A stretch of 64,000 nucleotides of DNA from MM2 sp035460165 (GCA_035460165.1 DATHWW010000011.1:1-64000); one strand, 5' to 3'; shown: positions 44,562 through 54,403, numbered from the stretch's first letter. Notes: generated by a model from the letters alone, not told the origin. A program made the numbers and translations.

Positions 44562-45020
44562 TTAGTCCGCTGATGTATCGAGCCGCTCATGGAGCTCATC
44601 AAGGACTTTCAACGTGGTTGCCAAATCCTCTACTGCCATACCTTGAGCAAGCGCCTGCGCCCAAGGTGCCTGATAGGCCATGGCACTTTCGTAGCAACGC
44701 ATGCCGGCTTCGGTCAATTCGTACAATACCGATCGCAGATGATGCGGATTAGGTAGCGCGGTGATCAATTCATCCTTTTGTGCCAGATTCAGCTGCTTCT
44801 GGGCGCCTTGCCGGGTAATGCCTATCGTTGTCGCGACTTGAGGACAGGTAAGCGCTTTGCCTGCGATGGCAATGGCCCCAAGTATTTGCCATTTGGCACT
44901 GGTCAGTCCCAGCGGCGCCACCAGCTCATCCCCCTTCTCCAGAAGGCGAGCGTTGACGCGGAAAACCGACAACATGATTTCAGTTAACGCATCTTTCCGA
45001 ATATTTTGCTGAGAATTCAA
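44562..45020 (-). CDS. MarR family transcriptional regulator
   Basis: A 152-aa MarR-type repressor with the winged helix AKWQILGAIAIAGKALTCPQ, IGITRQGAQKQLNLAQKDEL and the wing HHLRSVLYELTEAG. It is the second gene of a two-gene operon behind an ABM monooxygenase, 12 bases apart. The dyads at 45465-45498 are likely its operators. Confidence 0.9.
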   Translation of the reverse strand: MNSQQNIRKDALTEIMLSVFRVNARLLEKGDELVAPLGLTSAKWQILGAIAIAGKALTCPQVATTIGITRQGAQKQLNLAQKDELITALPNPHHLRSVLYELTEAGMRCYESAMAYQAPWAQALAQGMAVEDLATTLKVLDELHERLDTSAD

Positions 45021-45032
45021 ATCAAATCATCC

Positions 45033-45398
45033 TTATCCGGTACAAAGATTGGCGACCGCGATTCGTTGAAACAAATGAGGCTTTGCCACGGCACTGGGAG
45101 GATAGTGCCCAAGCGCACTTAAAAACTCCGGATGAGTGAATGCGGCACGGAAATGAGCCACGGACTCCCAAACAGCGTAATTCATAAATACACAGCTGCC
45201 GGCGATACCACGGTGGAGTTGGGTGGAAATGTAACCCGGTTGTTTCTTCATCCAGTTGGCATCGTTTTCCCAGGCCTTTAGCAACGCATCGACCTCATCG
45301 GGATCCACTGTGAATACGTTAACCAGAATTGCCGGGGACGCGGATTCGTTTAATTGCATGGTAATTGGAAAGCGCTCATCAAGGTGTTCAATGGCCAT
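45033..45398 (-). CDS. Antibiotic biosynthesis monooxygenase (ABM) domain protein
   Basis: A 121-aa ferredoxin-like-fold protein: AILVNVFTVDPDEVDALLKA, KKQPGYISTQLHRGIAGSCV and YAVWESVAHFRAAFTHPEF are typical ABM elements. AGGAG lies six bases before the ATG at 45398; another ATG is one codon upstream. Together with the following MarR gene it looks like a small quinone- or xenobiotic-responsive operon. Confidence 0.88.
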   Translation of the reverse strand: MAIEHLDERFPITMQLNESASPAILVNVFTVDPDEVDALLKAWENDANWMKKQPGYISTQLHRGIAGSCVFMNYAVWESVAHFRAAFTHPEFLSALGHYPPSAVAKPHLFQRIAVANLCTG

Positions 45399-45464
45399 CA
45401 TCTTCTCCTGTTTCGAATGTTTAATATTTGGCGTCACGCATGCGATGCTCTGCGCCAGATTTAT

Positions 45465-45498
45465 GACAACCAGTTTCCAACATAGGCAACCGGTTGTC
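45465..45498. promoter_or_regulatory. MarR-type dyads upstream of the ABM/MarR operon
   Basis: GACAACCAGTT (45465-45475) and GGCAACCGGTTGTC (45485-45498) repeat one word. The second contains the perfect palindrome CAACCGGTTG, and the outer GACAACC and GGTTGTC are themselves inverted. They lie 67-100 bases before the ABM start. Confidence 0.5.
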
Positions 45499-45669
45499 AA
45501 TAATTAAAATATGCCGAATTTTCGCGCGGGGCAAGGATGCGCTGTATTTAAGCCAGCAGGCATGGCCAAGAAAAATATGTTGAACCCAGCTGTATTCATC
45601 CAAACGGACTCTTTCTTCAGAGAAATTCACAGGTTATGGTTAGCTTATTGACCTGATCGAGGCAAAATC

Positions 45670-47490
45670 TTGATTGTATTAATCCAGGAGCTATTAGGCG
45701 TTCTGACGCGAAGCCAACTCCAACGCTTGCTGATGTTGCAGGTGTTGATGGTGCTCATGGCATTGGCCGAGATCGGCAGCGTAGCCGCCATCGGGGTATT
45801 CATGGCCGCCGTGGCTAACGAAAACGTTCTGGATCAGACACATTTGATCGGCAAGATTTACCAAATCAGCGGCCTGGGCGATCCTGGCGAGTTTATCTAT
45901 TTCGTTGGCGTTATTGCCTTGACTTTCCTGGTCTCGACGGCGCTGATTTCCATGTTGACGGTGTGGCGTGCGGCGCTTTTTTCGGCGAAGGTGGGGCAGG
46001 AAATAGCCGACAGCCTCTATCGGTACTATATGCACCAACCGTGGTTGTTCCATGCCGCGGGAAGCAGTGCCGAGTTGACCAAGAAAATCGCTTCGGAAAG
46101 CTATGTGGTCGCTTCCCAGATCATCTACCCGTTAATGCAGATCAACGCCAAGGTCATTCTGACTTTGCTCATGGTCGCGGGGTTGCTGCTGCTCAACCCA
46201 TGGGTCGTTCTGATGGCGCTCGCCATTTTTGGCTGCGCTTATGCCCTGTTGTACAAAATGATACGGCGGCGCCTGGTGGCAAACGGTAGAAAGATTTCCG
46301 AGCTTGCCACCACGCGCTACAAGCTCATGGCGGAGGGCTTCGGAGGTATCAAGGATGTGCTGTTGCTGGGTCGCCAGGCTGATTTCGTCAACCGATTCCA
46401 AGAGAGCGGCAATACACTCTCAAAAAGCCTGAGCGCGAATGATACGCTGGCGATGGCGCCCAAGAATTTCATGGACATGATAGCCTTCAGCTCGGTGATC
46501 CTGTTGGTGCTCTATCTGACCAAGAATTACGAAGGCGACCTTGCCTCCATCCTGCCGATGCTCGCCCTGTACGCTTTGGCCGGCTTCAAGGTGCTCCCGG
46601 GGTTGCAGCAGATTTATCACGCGGTGGCCACCATCAAGGCCTCGACCCCCGCATTCGACTCGATCAAGGAAGATCTGAAAAAGAGCCATTCCATCGATAG
46701 CTCAGTAACCGGGGGCCATGAGGGAACACCTGAGGCGAAGCAGAAACAGGCGTTCGGTCAGGCGATGGTTTTTAACAAGGTCAGCTTTACCTACCCCGGA
46801 AAAATCCAGCCGGCGCTGAAATCCGTGAGCTTTGACATTCCCGCGAAAAAATCCATAGGTTTCGTGGGCGCGACCGGGTCGGGAAAATCCACGTTGGTGG
46901 ATCTTGTGATGGGCCTTTTTGCTCCCGATGAGGGAGAGATTTTTATCGATGGTATGCGCTTAATGCCAGAAAATATGCGTTCCTGGCAAAACAAGATCGG
47001 GCTCGTATCGCAAAGCATTTTCCTGTCGGATGCCAGTATCAAGGAAAATGTCGCCTTCGGCATTCCGCTGGAACATATCGATACCGGCCGCGTGCGGGAA
47101 GTGCTCGCGCTGGCCCATCTGGATGAATTCATTGCCGAGCTTCCCGATGGTGTCGAAACCCGGGTGGGCGAGCGCGGCGTGCAGCTGTCCGGCGGACAAC
47201 GCCAACGCATCGGCATTGCAAGGTCGCTTTATCACAATCCCGAAATTCTGGTTTTCGATGAGGCGACCAGCGCTCTGGATGGGATCACCGAGAAATCGAT
47301 TATGGAAGCCATCAATCATTTCTCCGGCAAGAAAACCATCCTGCTGATTGCCCATCGCTTCACGACCATTCAGAAATGCGACCTGATCTATTTTCTAGAC
47401 AAAGGCAAAATCACCGATCAGGGGTCGTATAAGGCGCTCATGGAAAGAAATGCCCACTTCCGGGCCATGTCATCGAGCCATGCTGATTGA
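45670..47490 (+). CDS. ABC transporter, fused permease and ATPase (PglK/MsbA-like)
   Basis: A 606-aa half-transporter. The first 330 residues hold six membrane helices. The ATPase has Walker A GFVGATGSGKSTLVDLV, Q-loop IGLVSQSIFL, signature QLSGGQRQRIGIARSL, Walker B ILVFDEATSALD and the His switch LLIAHRFTT. The similarity style is that of PglK, which flips lipid-linked oligosaccharide, and it is followed by an acyltransferase and a glycosyltransferase. The likely start is a TTG at 45670 after GAGG. The substrate is inferred from context only. Confidence 0.9.
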   Translation: MIVLIQELLGVLTRSQLQRLLMLQVLMVLMALAEIGSVAAIGVFMAAVANENVLDQTHLIGKIYQISGLGDPGEFIYFVGVIALTFLVSTALISMLTVWRAALFSAKVGQEIADSLYRYYMHQPWLFHAAGSSAELTKKIASESYVVASQIIYPLMQINAKVILTLLMVAGLLLLNPWVVLMALAIFGCAYALLYKMIRRRLVANGRKISELATTRYKLMAEGFGGIKDVLLLGRQADFVNRFQESGNTLSKSLSANDTLAMAPKNFMDMIAFSSVILLVLYLTKNYEGDLASILPMLALYALAGFKVLPGLQQIYHAVATIKASTPAFDSIKEDLKKSHSIDSSVTGGHEGTPEAKQKQAFGQAMVFNKVSFTYPGKIQPALKSVSFDIPAKKSIGFVGATGSGKSTLVDLVMGLFAPDEGEIFIDGMRLMPENMRSWQNKIGLVSQSIFLSDASIKENVAFGIPLEHIDTGRVREVLALAHLDEFIAELPDGVETRVGERGVQLSGGQRQRIGIARSLYHNPEILVFDEATSALDGITEKSIMEAINHFSGKKTILLIAHRFTTIQKCDLIYFLDKGKITDQGSYKALMERNAHFRAMSSSHAD

Positions 47491-47514
47491 TACTATCAGT
47501 AGATGACGGGAGCA

Positions 47515-48144
47515 TCATTTCCAAACAATATCCTGTTTCAGTATCCTGGCCGGAACGCCCCCCACCAGCGTATGTTCAGGCACATCTTTCGTAACGACAG
47601 CGCCCGCAGCCACCACAGCCCCTTTCCCGATGCGCACGCCCTTGAGTATGGTCGCATTGAGTCCAATCCACACGTTGTCTTCGATAACGACAGGCGCCGT
47701 GACAACAGTATTCCCGTTAATGGAGTGATTGTCGCTATCGCGCATGGTGACGCCGCTGGAGATCGCGACGCCATGCCCAATAGTGATCGATTCAAAGCAG
47801 TCTATTGTGGCGTTGTTGTTGATGTAGCCGCTGCCCAGCGTGAGCTTCGCCCCTTCGTTAATAGCCAGATGGAACCCGGTCAGCAGATAAAAATGCCCCG
47901 CCACCTTCAGACGCGAATTCTCGGCAAGTTTGAGTTCCGAAGGAAAATAGCGCAATCCCGGCCAGCTGCAGCCCAATTCAAGCTTTCCCTCACCGGAGAG
48001 CGTTGCCGAAGGCGCTGCAAAAACGCTCACCTCCGGAAAAACAGCAATGCATTTTGATTTCTTGCCAAAAGAAAGCAGCGCGGTTTTTACCCGACACCAA
48101 ACACCCCGCCAGGGGCTGATATCCAGAAAATTTTCCATATTCAC
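47515..48144 (-). CDS. Hexapeptide-repeat acyltransferase
   Basis: A 209-aa left-handed beta-helix protein. Hexad repeats run from about residue 90 to 190 (GYINNNATIDCFESITIGHG, VVIEDNVWIGLNATILKGVR, IGKGAVVAAGAVVTKDVPEH). The C-terminus GGVPARILKQ is typical of O-acetyltransferases of the CysE/LacA/WbbJ kind. It probably acetylates a sugar of a surface polysaccharide. It converges on the ABC transporter gene, with only 24 bases between the stops. Confidence 0.9.
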   Translation of the reverse strand: MNMENFLDISPWRGVWCRVKTALLSFGKKSKCIAVFPEVSVFAAPSATLSGEGKLELGCSWPGLRYFPSELKLAENSRLKVAGHFYLLTGFHLAINEGAKLTLGSGYINNNATIDCFESITIGHGVAISSGVTMRDSDNHSINGNTVVTAPVVIEDNVWIGLNATILKGVRIGKGAVVAAGAVVTKDVPEHTLVGGVPARILKQDIVWK

Positions 48145-48432
48145 TTGGCTTTCTAAGTTGATTGAAAGCGGCCTAACAATTGGAGAGAAAATTTGAAAAT
48201 ATTGCGCTTTTAAATTAATACATCTGCCTGCATTGCGCTAACTAAAATTTAGTAACGTTCTTAAATAGGATGCTTAGGCCGAAATGACTATTGCCGGAAG
48301 CTCATCCAAAGTGAAAAATTAGCATCGTCGATACTCAAATGATTGTGCTCCTGGCAGCACCCTTCCGATTCCAACCTTGCGGGCTTTTTCTTTCCATGGC
48401 TCAACCAGATTTCCGGTAAGACGCGATCCGAT

Positions 48433-49350
48433 ATGAAATATACAGCGCTGATCAGAACCTACAATAGCCTACCCCTTGTGGCCGAGGTTGTAGCTGCGCT
48501 GCGCGCGCAAGCCATCCCGCCGGATAGAATAATCGCCGTAGACTCCAACTCGGAGCTGGAGCAGAGATTAGCGCTCGACGCACTCTTCGACCAGGTTATC
48601 GACTACCCCCCGGAACCATTCAATTACTCCAAAGCGATTAATATCGGGGTCGAGGCATGCAAAACCGATTATGTCTTGATCATTAGTTCGCACGTGCTGC
48701 TGAACGACCCGTACCTGATTTCTTATGGCATCAACCACATTTCTGGTGCAAAGCAGCCCTGCCTCGGATGCTGCTTTAACCAGGGTGGCGATACTGAAAA
48801 AACGTATGGCGTGACCTTGGTGAATAAAAGGAATTTCTCGCTGTTGCTTGGCTTGTCAAATTCATGCGCTCTGTTGAAAAAGAAATACATTACCGATCGA
48901 CCGTTCCTGGAGGATGTTTTTTCCGCAGAAGATCAGGAGTGGGCCGCTTATTACTTGCGTAACCATGATGCATCGTTTTTCAGTTTTCACTCCATCTATG
49001 TGAAATATCAGAATCAACATATGAATGAACTGAAAACATTGAACGAATTCATCTCCATGGCCTACTTCACACACCGTGAATTGCGGGGGCCGAAATATAT
49101 CTTGCCTCGACTCGCCAGATCGTTATTTGCATTTTTGCGTAATCGGCCTGAGCGAGCCAAGCTGCACATGACCATGGCGGTAGAGCTGTTCCTGACCAAC
49201 TTCAGAAAACCGATCAGGCGATCCGCGTACTATGGCAGCGAGGTGATAGGTAGCGTGCCCGCTGAAATGATCGCCCCCAACGCGGAGCAAGTCCTTGCGC
49301 CGGACAAATCCGACCTCGCCCAGTTATCGACGCAAAAGCGTGCTGCCTGA
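48433..49350 (+). CDS. Family 2 glycosyltransferase
   Basis: A 305-aa GT2-like enzyme: YTALIRTYNSLPLVAEVVAA at the N-terminus, PDRIIAVDSNSELEQRL (nucleotide-sugar site), the variant catalytic-site region YVLIISSHVLLNDPYLI in which a DxD is not obvious, and EDVFSAEDQEWAAYYLR matching the ED-E base motif. It presumably builds a surface glycan with the neighbouring genes. The ATG at 48433 is the family start; the ribosome site is poor. The 288 bases upstream are AT-rich and hold nothing else I can name. Confidence 0.87.
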   Translation: MKYTALIRTYNSLPLVAEVVAALRAQAIPPDRIIAVDSNSELEQRLALDALFDQVIDYPPEPFNYSKAINIGVEACKTDYVLIISSHVLLNDPYLISYGINHISGAKQPCLGCCFNQGGDTEKTYGVTLVNKRNFSLLLGLSNSCALLKKKYITDRPFLEDVFSAEDQEWAAYYLRNHDASFFSFHSIYVKYQNQHMNELKTLNEFISMAYFTHRELRGPKYILPRLARSLFAFLRNRPERAKLHMTMAVELFLTNFRKPIRRSAYYGSEVIGSVPAEMIAPNAEQVLAPDKSDLAQLSTQKRAA

Positions 49351-49364
49351 TGAACTGCCTGCAC

Positions 49365-49631
49365 TCATTGGTGGCGCGGAAGATTGTGTTTTTCCTGATG
49401 ATCGGTAGCGTGAGCCGCAATAAACGCATCCACCGTTGCTCTTGCCTCTAACATCTGCAGTCGCAAATCGTCGACCTTATTCATCACCTGGCGGCTAGGT
49501 GGCGGCCCCTTCACTTCCAGATATAGCGACATCGTGTCGTCCAAAGCCTTTTGTGCCGCGAAATAGTCGGACTGCTTCTGTTGCCAGCTTTTGCACAGCT
49601 GAAGCCAATCAATCGCTTCATTCATCACCAT
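49365..49631 (-). CDS. Small helical protein, paralogue of 56893-57141
   Basis: An 88-aa soluble, mostly helical protein. A strong AGGAGG precedes the ATG at 49631. Layout: a first helix (LCKSWQQKQSDYFAAQKALD), a short Pro-rich break (KGPPPSRQVM), and a second helix (DDLRLQMLEARATVDAFIAA). The protein at 56893 has the same plan (W-Q, then PP, then D-L-R...A). I know of no function. Confidence 0.7.
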   Translation of the reverse strand: MVMNEAIDWLQLCKSWQQKQSDYFAAQKALDDTMSLYLEVKGPPPSRQVMNKVDDLRLQMLEARATVDAFIAAHATDHQEKHNLPRHQ

Positions 49632-49765
49632 AATGTCCTCCTATTGCTGTGACGGAGTGGGATGAAAATTTCGAACGCACCGGGAATTATTCAATCCTTA
49701 GCTTAAAGCCATGCGCTAAAGTGAGCGTCGAGTTTTCTTCATCGGTTTGGATTGAATTGAAAGAC

Positions 49766-51229
49766 ATGGACATCAGCAGCGCCTCTTCATCAGGCTGGCA
49801 CTTCGACAACAGCTACGCCCAGTTGCCCCTTCCGTTTTATAGACGTCAAAACGCGACGTTAGTGCGTGAGCCGCGCATTGTGGTGTTTAACCATGCGCTG
49901 GCGGAATCCCTCGGCTTGGATGCAAAACGCCTGGCCGAGGAAAACGGAAAATTCATTTTTTCCGGCAACGAAACGCCTGTGGGGTCGGAGCCTCTGGCGC
50001 AGGCCTACGCCGGCCATCAATTCGGCAATTTCACGATGCTGGGCGACGGCCGGGCGCTGTTGCTGGGCGAGCACATTGCGCCGGATGGTGCGCGGTTCGA
50101 TATCCAACTCAAGGGTTCGGGCCAGACGCCTTACTCGCGGCGCGGCGACGGCAAGGCGGCGCTGGGGCCGATGCTGCGGGAATACCTCATCAGCGAGTCC
50201 ATGCATGCGCTGGCCATCCCCACCACGCGCAGCCTGGCGGTAGTGACGACAGGCGAGCCGGTAATGCGCGATGCGGTATTGCCCGGGGCGGTGCTGACGC
50301 GTGTGGCGTCCAGCCATATCCGCGTGGGGACCTTCCAGTTCGCTTATGCCATTGACGACGCGGCGGCCTTGAAAGCACTGGCAGATTACACGATCAATCG
50401 CCACTATCCGGAACTGGCAACCGCAGAAAACCCGTATCTCGCGCTGCTGTATGGAGCGATGGACCGGCAGGCGGCGCTGATTGCCAAGTGGATGCATGTT
50501 GGGTTCATCCATGGCGTGATGAATACCGACAACATGACGATCAGCGGCGAGACCATCGATTACGGACCGTGCGCATTCATGGACGCTTACGACCCGGCGA
50601 CGGTGTTCAGCTCGATTGATCAGCAAGGCCGTTATGCCTTTGGCAATCAGCCGCCGATTGCGCAGTGGAATCTGGCGCGCTTCGCGGAGACGCTGCTGCC
50701 TCTGTTGCATGCGGACATCGAGGAAGCCGTTCATCTGGCCGAAGAAGCGCTGCATGCCTTTCCGCAGAAATACGAAGCGGCCTGGCTGGCCGGCATGCGC
50801 GCGAAGCTGGGGCTGCTGGATGAAGCGGCGGATGATGCAGCGCTAAGCAACGAACTCCTGGCCTGCATGCTGCAACACGGCATGGATTACACCAATACCT
50901 TCCGCGCATTGGCGACAGAACAATCGATCCACTCCAGCGAGCCGGATGTGCAAGCGTGGCTCGCGCGCTGGCGGGGCCGGTTGAATAGCCAATCCGTCTC
51001 GCGGGAGGCGGCGATTGCAACGATGCGGTCCGCCAACCCGGCGGTGATCCCGCGCAATCATTTGGTGGAAGCGGCGCTCAGCGCGGCGGTGGAAGATAAC
51101 GACTTCGCGCCGTTTGAAAAGCTGCTGGCGGTGTTGGCGTCGCCTTTCGAGGAGACGCCGGAAAATGTGGAATACCGCATGCCGGCGCCGCCATCGAGAT
51201 GGCCGTACCAGACCTTCTGCGGGACGTGA
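49766..51229 (+). CDS. selO: Protein adenylyltransferase SelO (YdiU)
   Basis: A 487-aa pseudokinase-fold AMPylase linked to redox homeostasis. Characteristic blocks are FDNSYAQLPLPFYRRQNAT, PLAQAYAGHQFGNFTMLGDG, FDIQLKGSGQTPYSRRGDGK, LREYLISESMHALAIPTTR, HVGFIHGVMNTDNMTISGE (active-site region with N and D) and IDYGPCAFMDAYDP. The C-terminus ends in YQTFCGT, keeping the single Cys near the end. The ATG at 49766 fits the family N-terminus; the frame extension upstream does not. Confidence 0.95.
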   Translation: MDISSASSSGWHFDNSYAQLPLPFYRRQNATLVREPRIVVFNHALAESLGLDAKRLAEENGKFIFSGNETPVGSEPLAQAYAGHQFGNFTMLGDGRALLLGEHIAPDGARFDIQLKGSGQTPYSRRGDGKAALGPMLREYLISESMHALAIPTTRSLAVVTTGEPVMRDAVLPGAVLTRVASSHIRVGTFQFAYAIDDAAALKALADYTINRHYPELATAENPYLALLYGAMDRQAALIAKWMHVGFIHGVMNTDNMTISGETIDYGPCAFMDAYDPATVFSSIDQQGRYAFGNQPPIAQWNLARFAETLLPLLHADIEEAVHLAEEALHAFPQKYEAAWLAGMRAKLGLLDEAADDAALSNELLACMLQHGMDYTNTFRALATEQSIHSSEPDVQAWLARWRGRLNSQSVSREAAIATMRSANPAVIPRNHLVEAALSAAVEDNDFAPFEKLLAVLASPFEETPENVEYRMPAPPSRWPYQTFCGT

Positions 51230-51490
51230 ATTGGCAGATACGCAAGCGCAACCTTGTAAGGTTGTATTCAGCTTCGTCTGATTTAATACCTTCCGCATCA
51301 AGCAGTTTCGATGCAACTCCTCTGTGTAGAGCCTCAGGCAGCCGTCCTTCCCCTCGGCTGCCATTTTTTTGCGTCAAAGAAGAACTGCTGTAAGTCTGCT
51401 GTAAGTAATCTCTGGGAATAATTCCATTTCAGTTCAATGTGAGAGCCTCCTCTCTCTTGAAGTTTCTCATTCATTCCCCTGGAGAAAATC

Positions 51491-51952
51491 TTGAAGCACA
51501 AACTACTCACCGCCTTTCTGATGGCGGCATTAGGACTTTCCGCATCCGCTTTTGCGGACGACTTGCTGGACACCATGGACCATGACGGCGGATTCAAAAC
51601 CATGTTGTCCGCGATCAAGGCCGCCGGCATGGAAGACACGTTCAAAGCCGCCGGCCCGATGACCGTGTTTGCACCGAACGACGCCGCTTTCGCCAAGCTG
51701 CCGAAGAAGAAACTCACCGCGCTGCTTTCCGACAAGGCGGCTCTGAAAAAGCTGGTTTCGCATCACGTGGCCAACACCAAGATCACCAAGGCGGAAGTGG
51801 ACGCCGGCAAGGTGGCGACCTTGGAAGGGGGCGAAGTGAAGCTGTCCGTGGCGGACGGCGTCAAGATCGACAACGTGCCCGTGGCGGGCGAAGGCCTGCA
51901 TGCCGATAACGGCGTGGTACACCCGCTGTCGGCCGTGCTGCTGACCAAGTAA
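51491..51952 (+). CDS. Fasciclin domain secreted protein
   Basis: A 153-aa exported protein with one fasciclin (FAS1) domain. The signal peptide is KHKLLTAFLMAALGLSASAFA. The two FAS1 boxes are FKAAGPMTVFAPNDAAFAKL (H1) and DNGVVHPLSAVLL (H2). Single-domain bacterial fasciclins are envelope or adhesion proteins. The start is a TTG with GGAG nine bases upstream. The 260 bases before it hold no other feature I can support. Confidence 0.93.
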   Translation: MKHKLLTAFLMAALGLSASAFADDLLDTMDHDGGFKTMLSAIKAAGMEDTFKAAGPMTVFAPNDAAFAKLPKKKLTALLSDKAALKKLVSHHVANTKITKAEVDAGKVATLEGGEVKLSVADGVKIDNVPVAGEGLHADNGVVHPLSAVLLTK

Positions 51953-51967
51953 TGGATCACCTGAAAT

Positions 51968-51996
51968 AAAAAACCGCCTTCGGGCGGTTTTTTATT
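51968..51996. terminator. Bidirectional terminator between fasciclin gene and sensor kinase
   Basis: AAAAAACCGCC, loop TTCG, GGCGGTTTTTTATTT. It follows the fasciclin stop by 16 bases and touches the end of the converging kinase gene. Confidence 0.92.
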
Positions 51997-53401
51997 TGGC
52001 GGCAGAAGCGCTTGATCCGGCCAGCGGCATCTTCAGCCGTATGCGCGTGCCCACCCCTGCGGAACCTGGTTCAATCGCGATAGTGGCCTGATGCAGCAGC
52101 GCGATTTCCCGGGCGATCGCCAACCCCAGCCCGCATCCGCTGCTTTCGTTTTCCTGCAGCCGGTGGAAACGCTCGAAAACCATCTCCCGCTCACTTACCG
52201 GAATGCCCGGGCCGGTATCGTCCACGGTGACCTGCGCGGTATCGCTGTCTGCCAGCACGGAGAGCGTCACCTTGCCCTGGGTGGGCGTATAGCGAATCGC
52301 GTTATCCAACAGGTTGCCAAGCAACTCATGCAGCATCACCGCGTTACCGCGCACCAGCACAGGCGCATCCGGGGATTCAAAGCCGAGGTCGATCTGGCGC
52401 TCGAGCGCCGCCGCGACCCATTCGGCGGTGGTTTCACGCGCCAGATTTTTGAGGTCGAGCTCTTGCATCTCGACTTCGCGTCCCGACGCCGGGTCGACCC
52501 GGGACAAGGCCAGCAGCTGGCTGACCAGATGCGATAAATTCGCAGTCCCGGCTTGTATCCATTCGAGCGCCCGGCGTATCCGTGCCGGGTCGTGTTCGCG
52601 CAGCGCCACTTCCGCCTGGGTCTGGATGCCGGCCAGCGGGGTGCGCAACTGATGGGAAGCATCCGCGGTAAAACGCTGCTGATGGGCAATGCTTTGCCGC
52701 ACGCGCTGGAGGAGATCGTTCATCGAACGCAGCAGCGGCAGGACTTCCTGCGGCGCTTTTTCGAGTGGAACAGGACTCAGGTCGCGGTGGGAGCGCTGCT
52801 CGATTGCGCGCTGCAAATGATGGAGGGAAGCTAGGCCGCGCCGGACGCCGAAATGCACCAGCGCGCCCGCCAACAGCACGATCAGCACTTGCGGCAGCAG
52901 CATGGCCGCGATGATTTCGTCCGCCAGTTGGTCGCGCTTGGATTTGGTTTCCGCGACCTGCACCAAGGCAGCACCCTGGACGCTGGTGCCTTTCAGCGGC
53001 AGGGAAAACGCGACCACCCGCACCGGCTGATCCCCCAGCAGCGCATCGTAATAGCGATGCTCGCCGGGACGGGGCAGATGCTGCGGCAGCGGCAGGGTAA
53101 TCTGGCCGGTGATGGTGTTGCCATTGGGATCGACGACACGGTAGTAGATCCAGTCTTCCTTATCGTATTCCAGCAGGTCCAGCGCTTTCTGGGGCAGGTC
53201 GACCACCACCTTGCCGTTGACCACCAGCACCTGGTCCGCCAATGCCAAGGCTGCGCGAAACAGCGACCTGTCATACGCCAGGTTGGAAAAATGATAGGCC
53301 CAGAAGGAGGAGGCCACGGCGCCTATCAGCAGCAATGGAATCAGCAGCGTCAGCAACCAGCTGAGCAGCTGGCGCCGCAGCGACTGCGACTTAGGGAGCA
53401 T
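51992..53401 (-). CDS. Two-component sensor histidine kinase (QseC/TctE-like)
   Basis: A 469-aa membrane kinase. Two helices (about 12-35 and 163-185) enclose a 2CSK-type periplasmic sensor domain. Next come a HAMP-like linker, HisKA with H250 in FTADASHQLRTPLAG, and the HATPase with LLGNLLDNAIRYTP, VDDTGPGIP and GCGLGLAIAREI. It overlaps its response regulator by 11 bases. The signal is unknown. Confidence 0.93.
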   Translation of the reverse strand: MLPKSQSLRRQLLSWLLTLLIPLLLIGAVASSFWAYHFSNLAYDRSLFRAALALADQVLVVNGKVVVDLPQKALDLLEYDKEDWIYYRVVDPNGNTITGQITLPLPQHLPRPGEHRYYDALLGDQPVRVVAFSLPLKGTSVQGAALVQVAETKSKRDQLADEIIAAMLLPQVLIVLLAGALVHFGVRRGLASLHHLQRAIEQRSHRDLSPVPLEKAPQEVLPLLRSMNDLLQRVRQSIAHQQRFTADASHQLRTPLAGIQTQAEVALREHDPARIRRALEWIQAGTANLSHLVSQLLALSRVDPASGREVEMQELDLKNLARETTAEWVAAALERQIDLGFESPDAPVLVRGNAVMLHELLGNLLDNAIRYTPTQGKVTLSVLADSDTAQVTVDDTGPGIPVSEREMVFERFHRLQENESSGCGLGLAIAREIALLHQATIAIEPGSAGVGTRIRLKMPLAGSSASAAK

Positions 53402-54068
53402 GCTCGTCTTCTTCTATCAGGTAGCCCAGCCCGCGGATCGTGCGGATAGAGGCTCCGGAACCTTCAAGTTTTTTTCTCAGACGGTGGATATAGACTTCGA
53501 TCGCGTTGCCGCCAAGATCCTCATCCCACGAGCAGAGGGCTTCCATGATCTGGTCTTTGCTGACCACTTTGCGATGGCGCAGCATCAGTACTTCCAGCAC
53601 GCCGAGTTCACGGGCGGAAAGGTCAAGGGGCGCACCCGCGCAATAGGCGCGTCGCGCCGCGGGGTCCAGCGTCAGGCTGCCGCACACCAGCGAAGTGTTC
53701 GAACCCAGCTGGCCGCGGCGTATCAGCGCACGCACCCGGGCTTCAAGTTCGATCAGGCTGAAGGACTTGGTCATGTAATCGTCCGCGCCCAGGTCGAGGC
53801 CGATCACCCGGTCTTCAACCGCATCCCGCGCAGTCAACACCAGGATCGGCGTCTTGCCGCCGCGCGAGCGCAGTCGCCGCAACACCTCGGTGCCATCGAG
53901 CCGGGGCAATCCCAGATCGAGGATCGCCAGATCGTAAATCGCGTCCTGCAGCATGGTGTTCGCCATTTCGCCATTGGTCGCGCAATCGACCGCATAGCCG
54001 GACTGGCCCAGCGAACTCATCAAGCCGTCCGCCAACGCCGGATCATCTTCGACAATAAGGATACGCAT
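53391..54068 (-). CDS. OmpR-family response regulator (QseB/TctD-like)
   Basis: A 225-aa regulator. The receiver has IVEDDPALADGL at the start, the phospho-acceptor Asp in YDLAILDLGLPRLDG and VLTARDAVEDRV. The winged-helix output domain covers about 125-220 (LDLSARELGVLEVLMLRHRK, NAIEVYIHRLRKKLEGSG). It is the first gene of the pair with the kinase at 51992. Confidence 0.95.
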   Translation of the reverse strand: MRILIVEDDPALADGLMSSLGQSGYAVDCATNGEMANTMLQDAIYDLAILDLGLPRLDGTEVLRRLRSRGGKTPILVLTARDAVEDRVIGLDLGADDYMTKSFSLIELEARVRALIRRGQLGSNTSLVCGSLTLDPAARRAYCAGAPLDLSARELGVLEVLMLRHRKVVSKDQIMEALCSWDEDLGGNAIEVYIHRLRKKLEGSGASIRTIRGLGYLIEEDEHAP

Positions 54069-54185
54069 GGATTATTCGTAAGGTTCGAGAAAGCCTGGCC
54101 GAGTATTGTTGCTTCGAGGCAATAAGAGCCCGTCCCAAAGACGGATTGCCTTGAGTGTAACGTCATTTTTTAGAAAGGAACAATC

Positions 54186-54386
54186 ATGTCCAAAATCATT
54201 ACCGCCCTCCTCGTTGGCTTGTTCGCATTATCCGTAAACGCTTTCGCCGCAGATGCAGCCTCCAAGCCTGCCTCTGAAACGGCCGCTCCCGCCAAGACTG
54301 AGAAACCGGCCGCCCCGGCCAAGAAGGCAGCCACCAAAAAGCACGAAAAGAAGGCAGAAGAAGCCAAACCCGCAACAGCCAAGTAA
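54186..54386 (+). CDS. Small exported Lys/Ala-rich protein
   Basis: A 66-aa protein with a clear signal peptide (IITALLVGLFALSVNAFA) and a mature part made almost only of A, K, P, E and T (ASETAAPAKTEKPAAPAKKA). GAAAGGAA precedes the ATG. Such tails are common in small periplasmic proteins of betaproteobacteria; no function is known. It diverges from the response regulator and may be its target. Confidence 0.72.
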   Translation: MSKIITALLVGLFALSVNAFAADAASKPASETAAPAKTEKPAAPAKKAATKKHEKKAEEAKPATAK

Positions 54387-54403
54387 TATGGGCTGATCAA
54401 CTA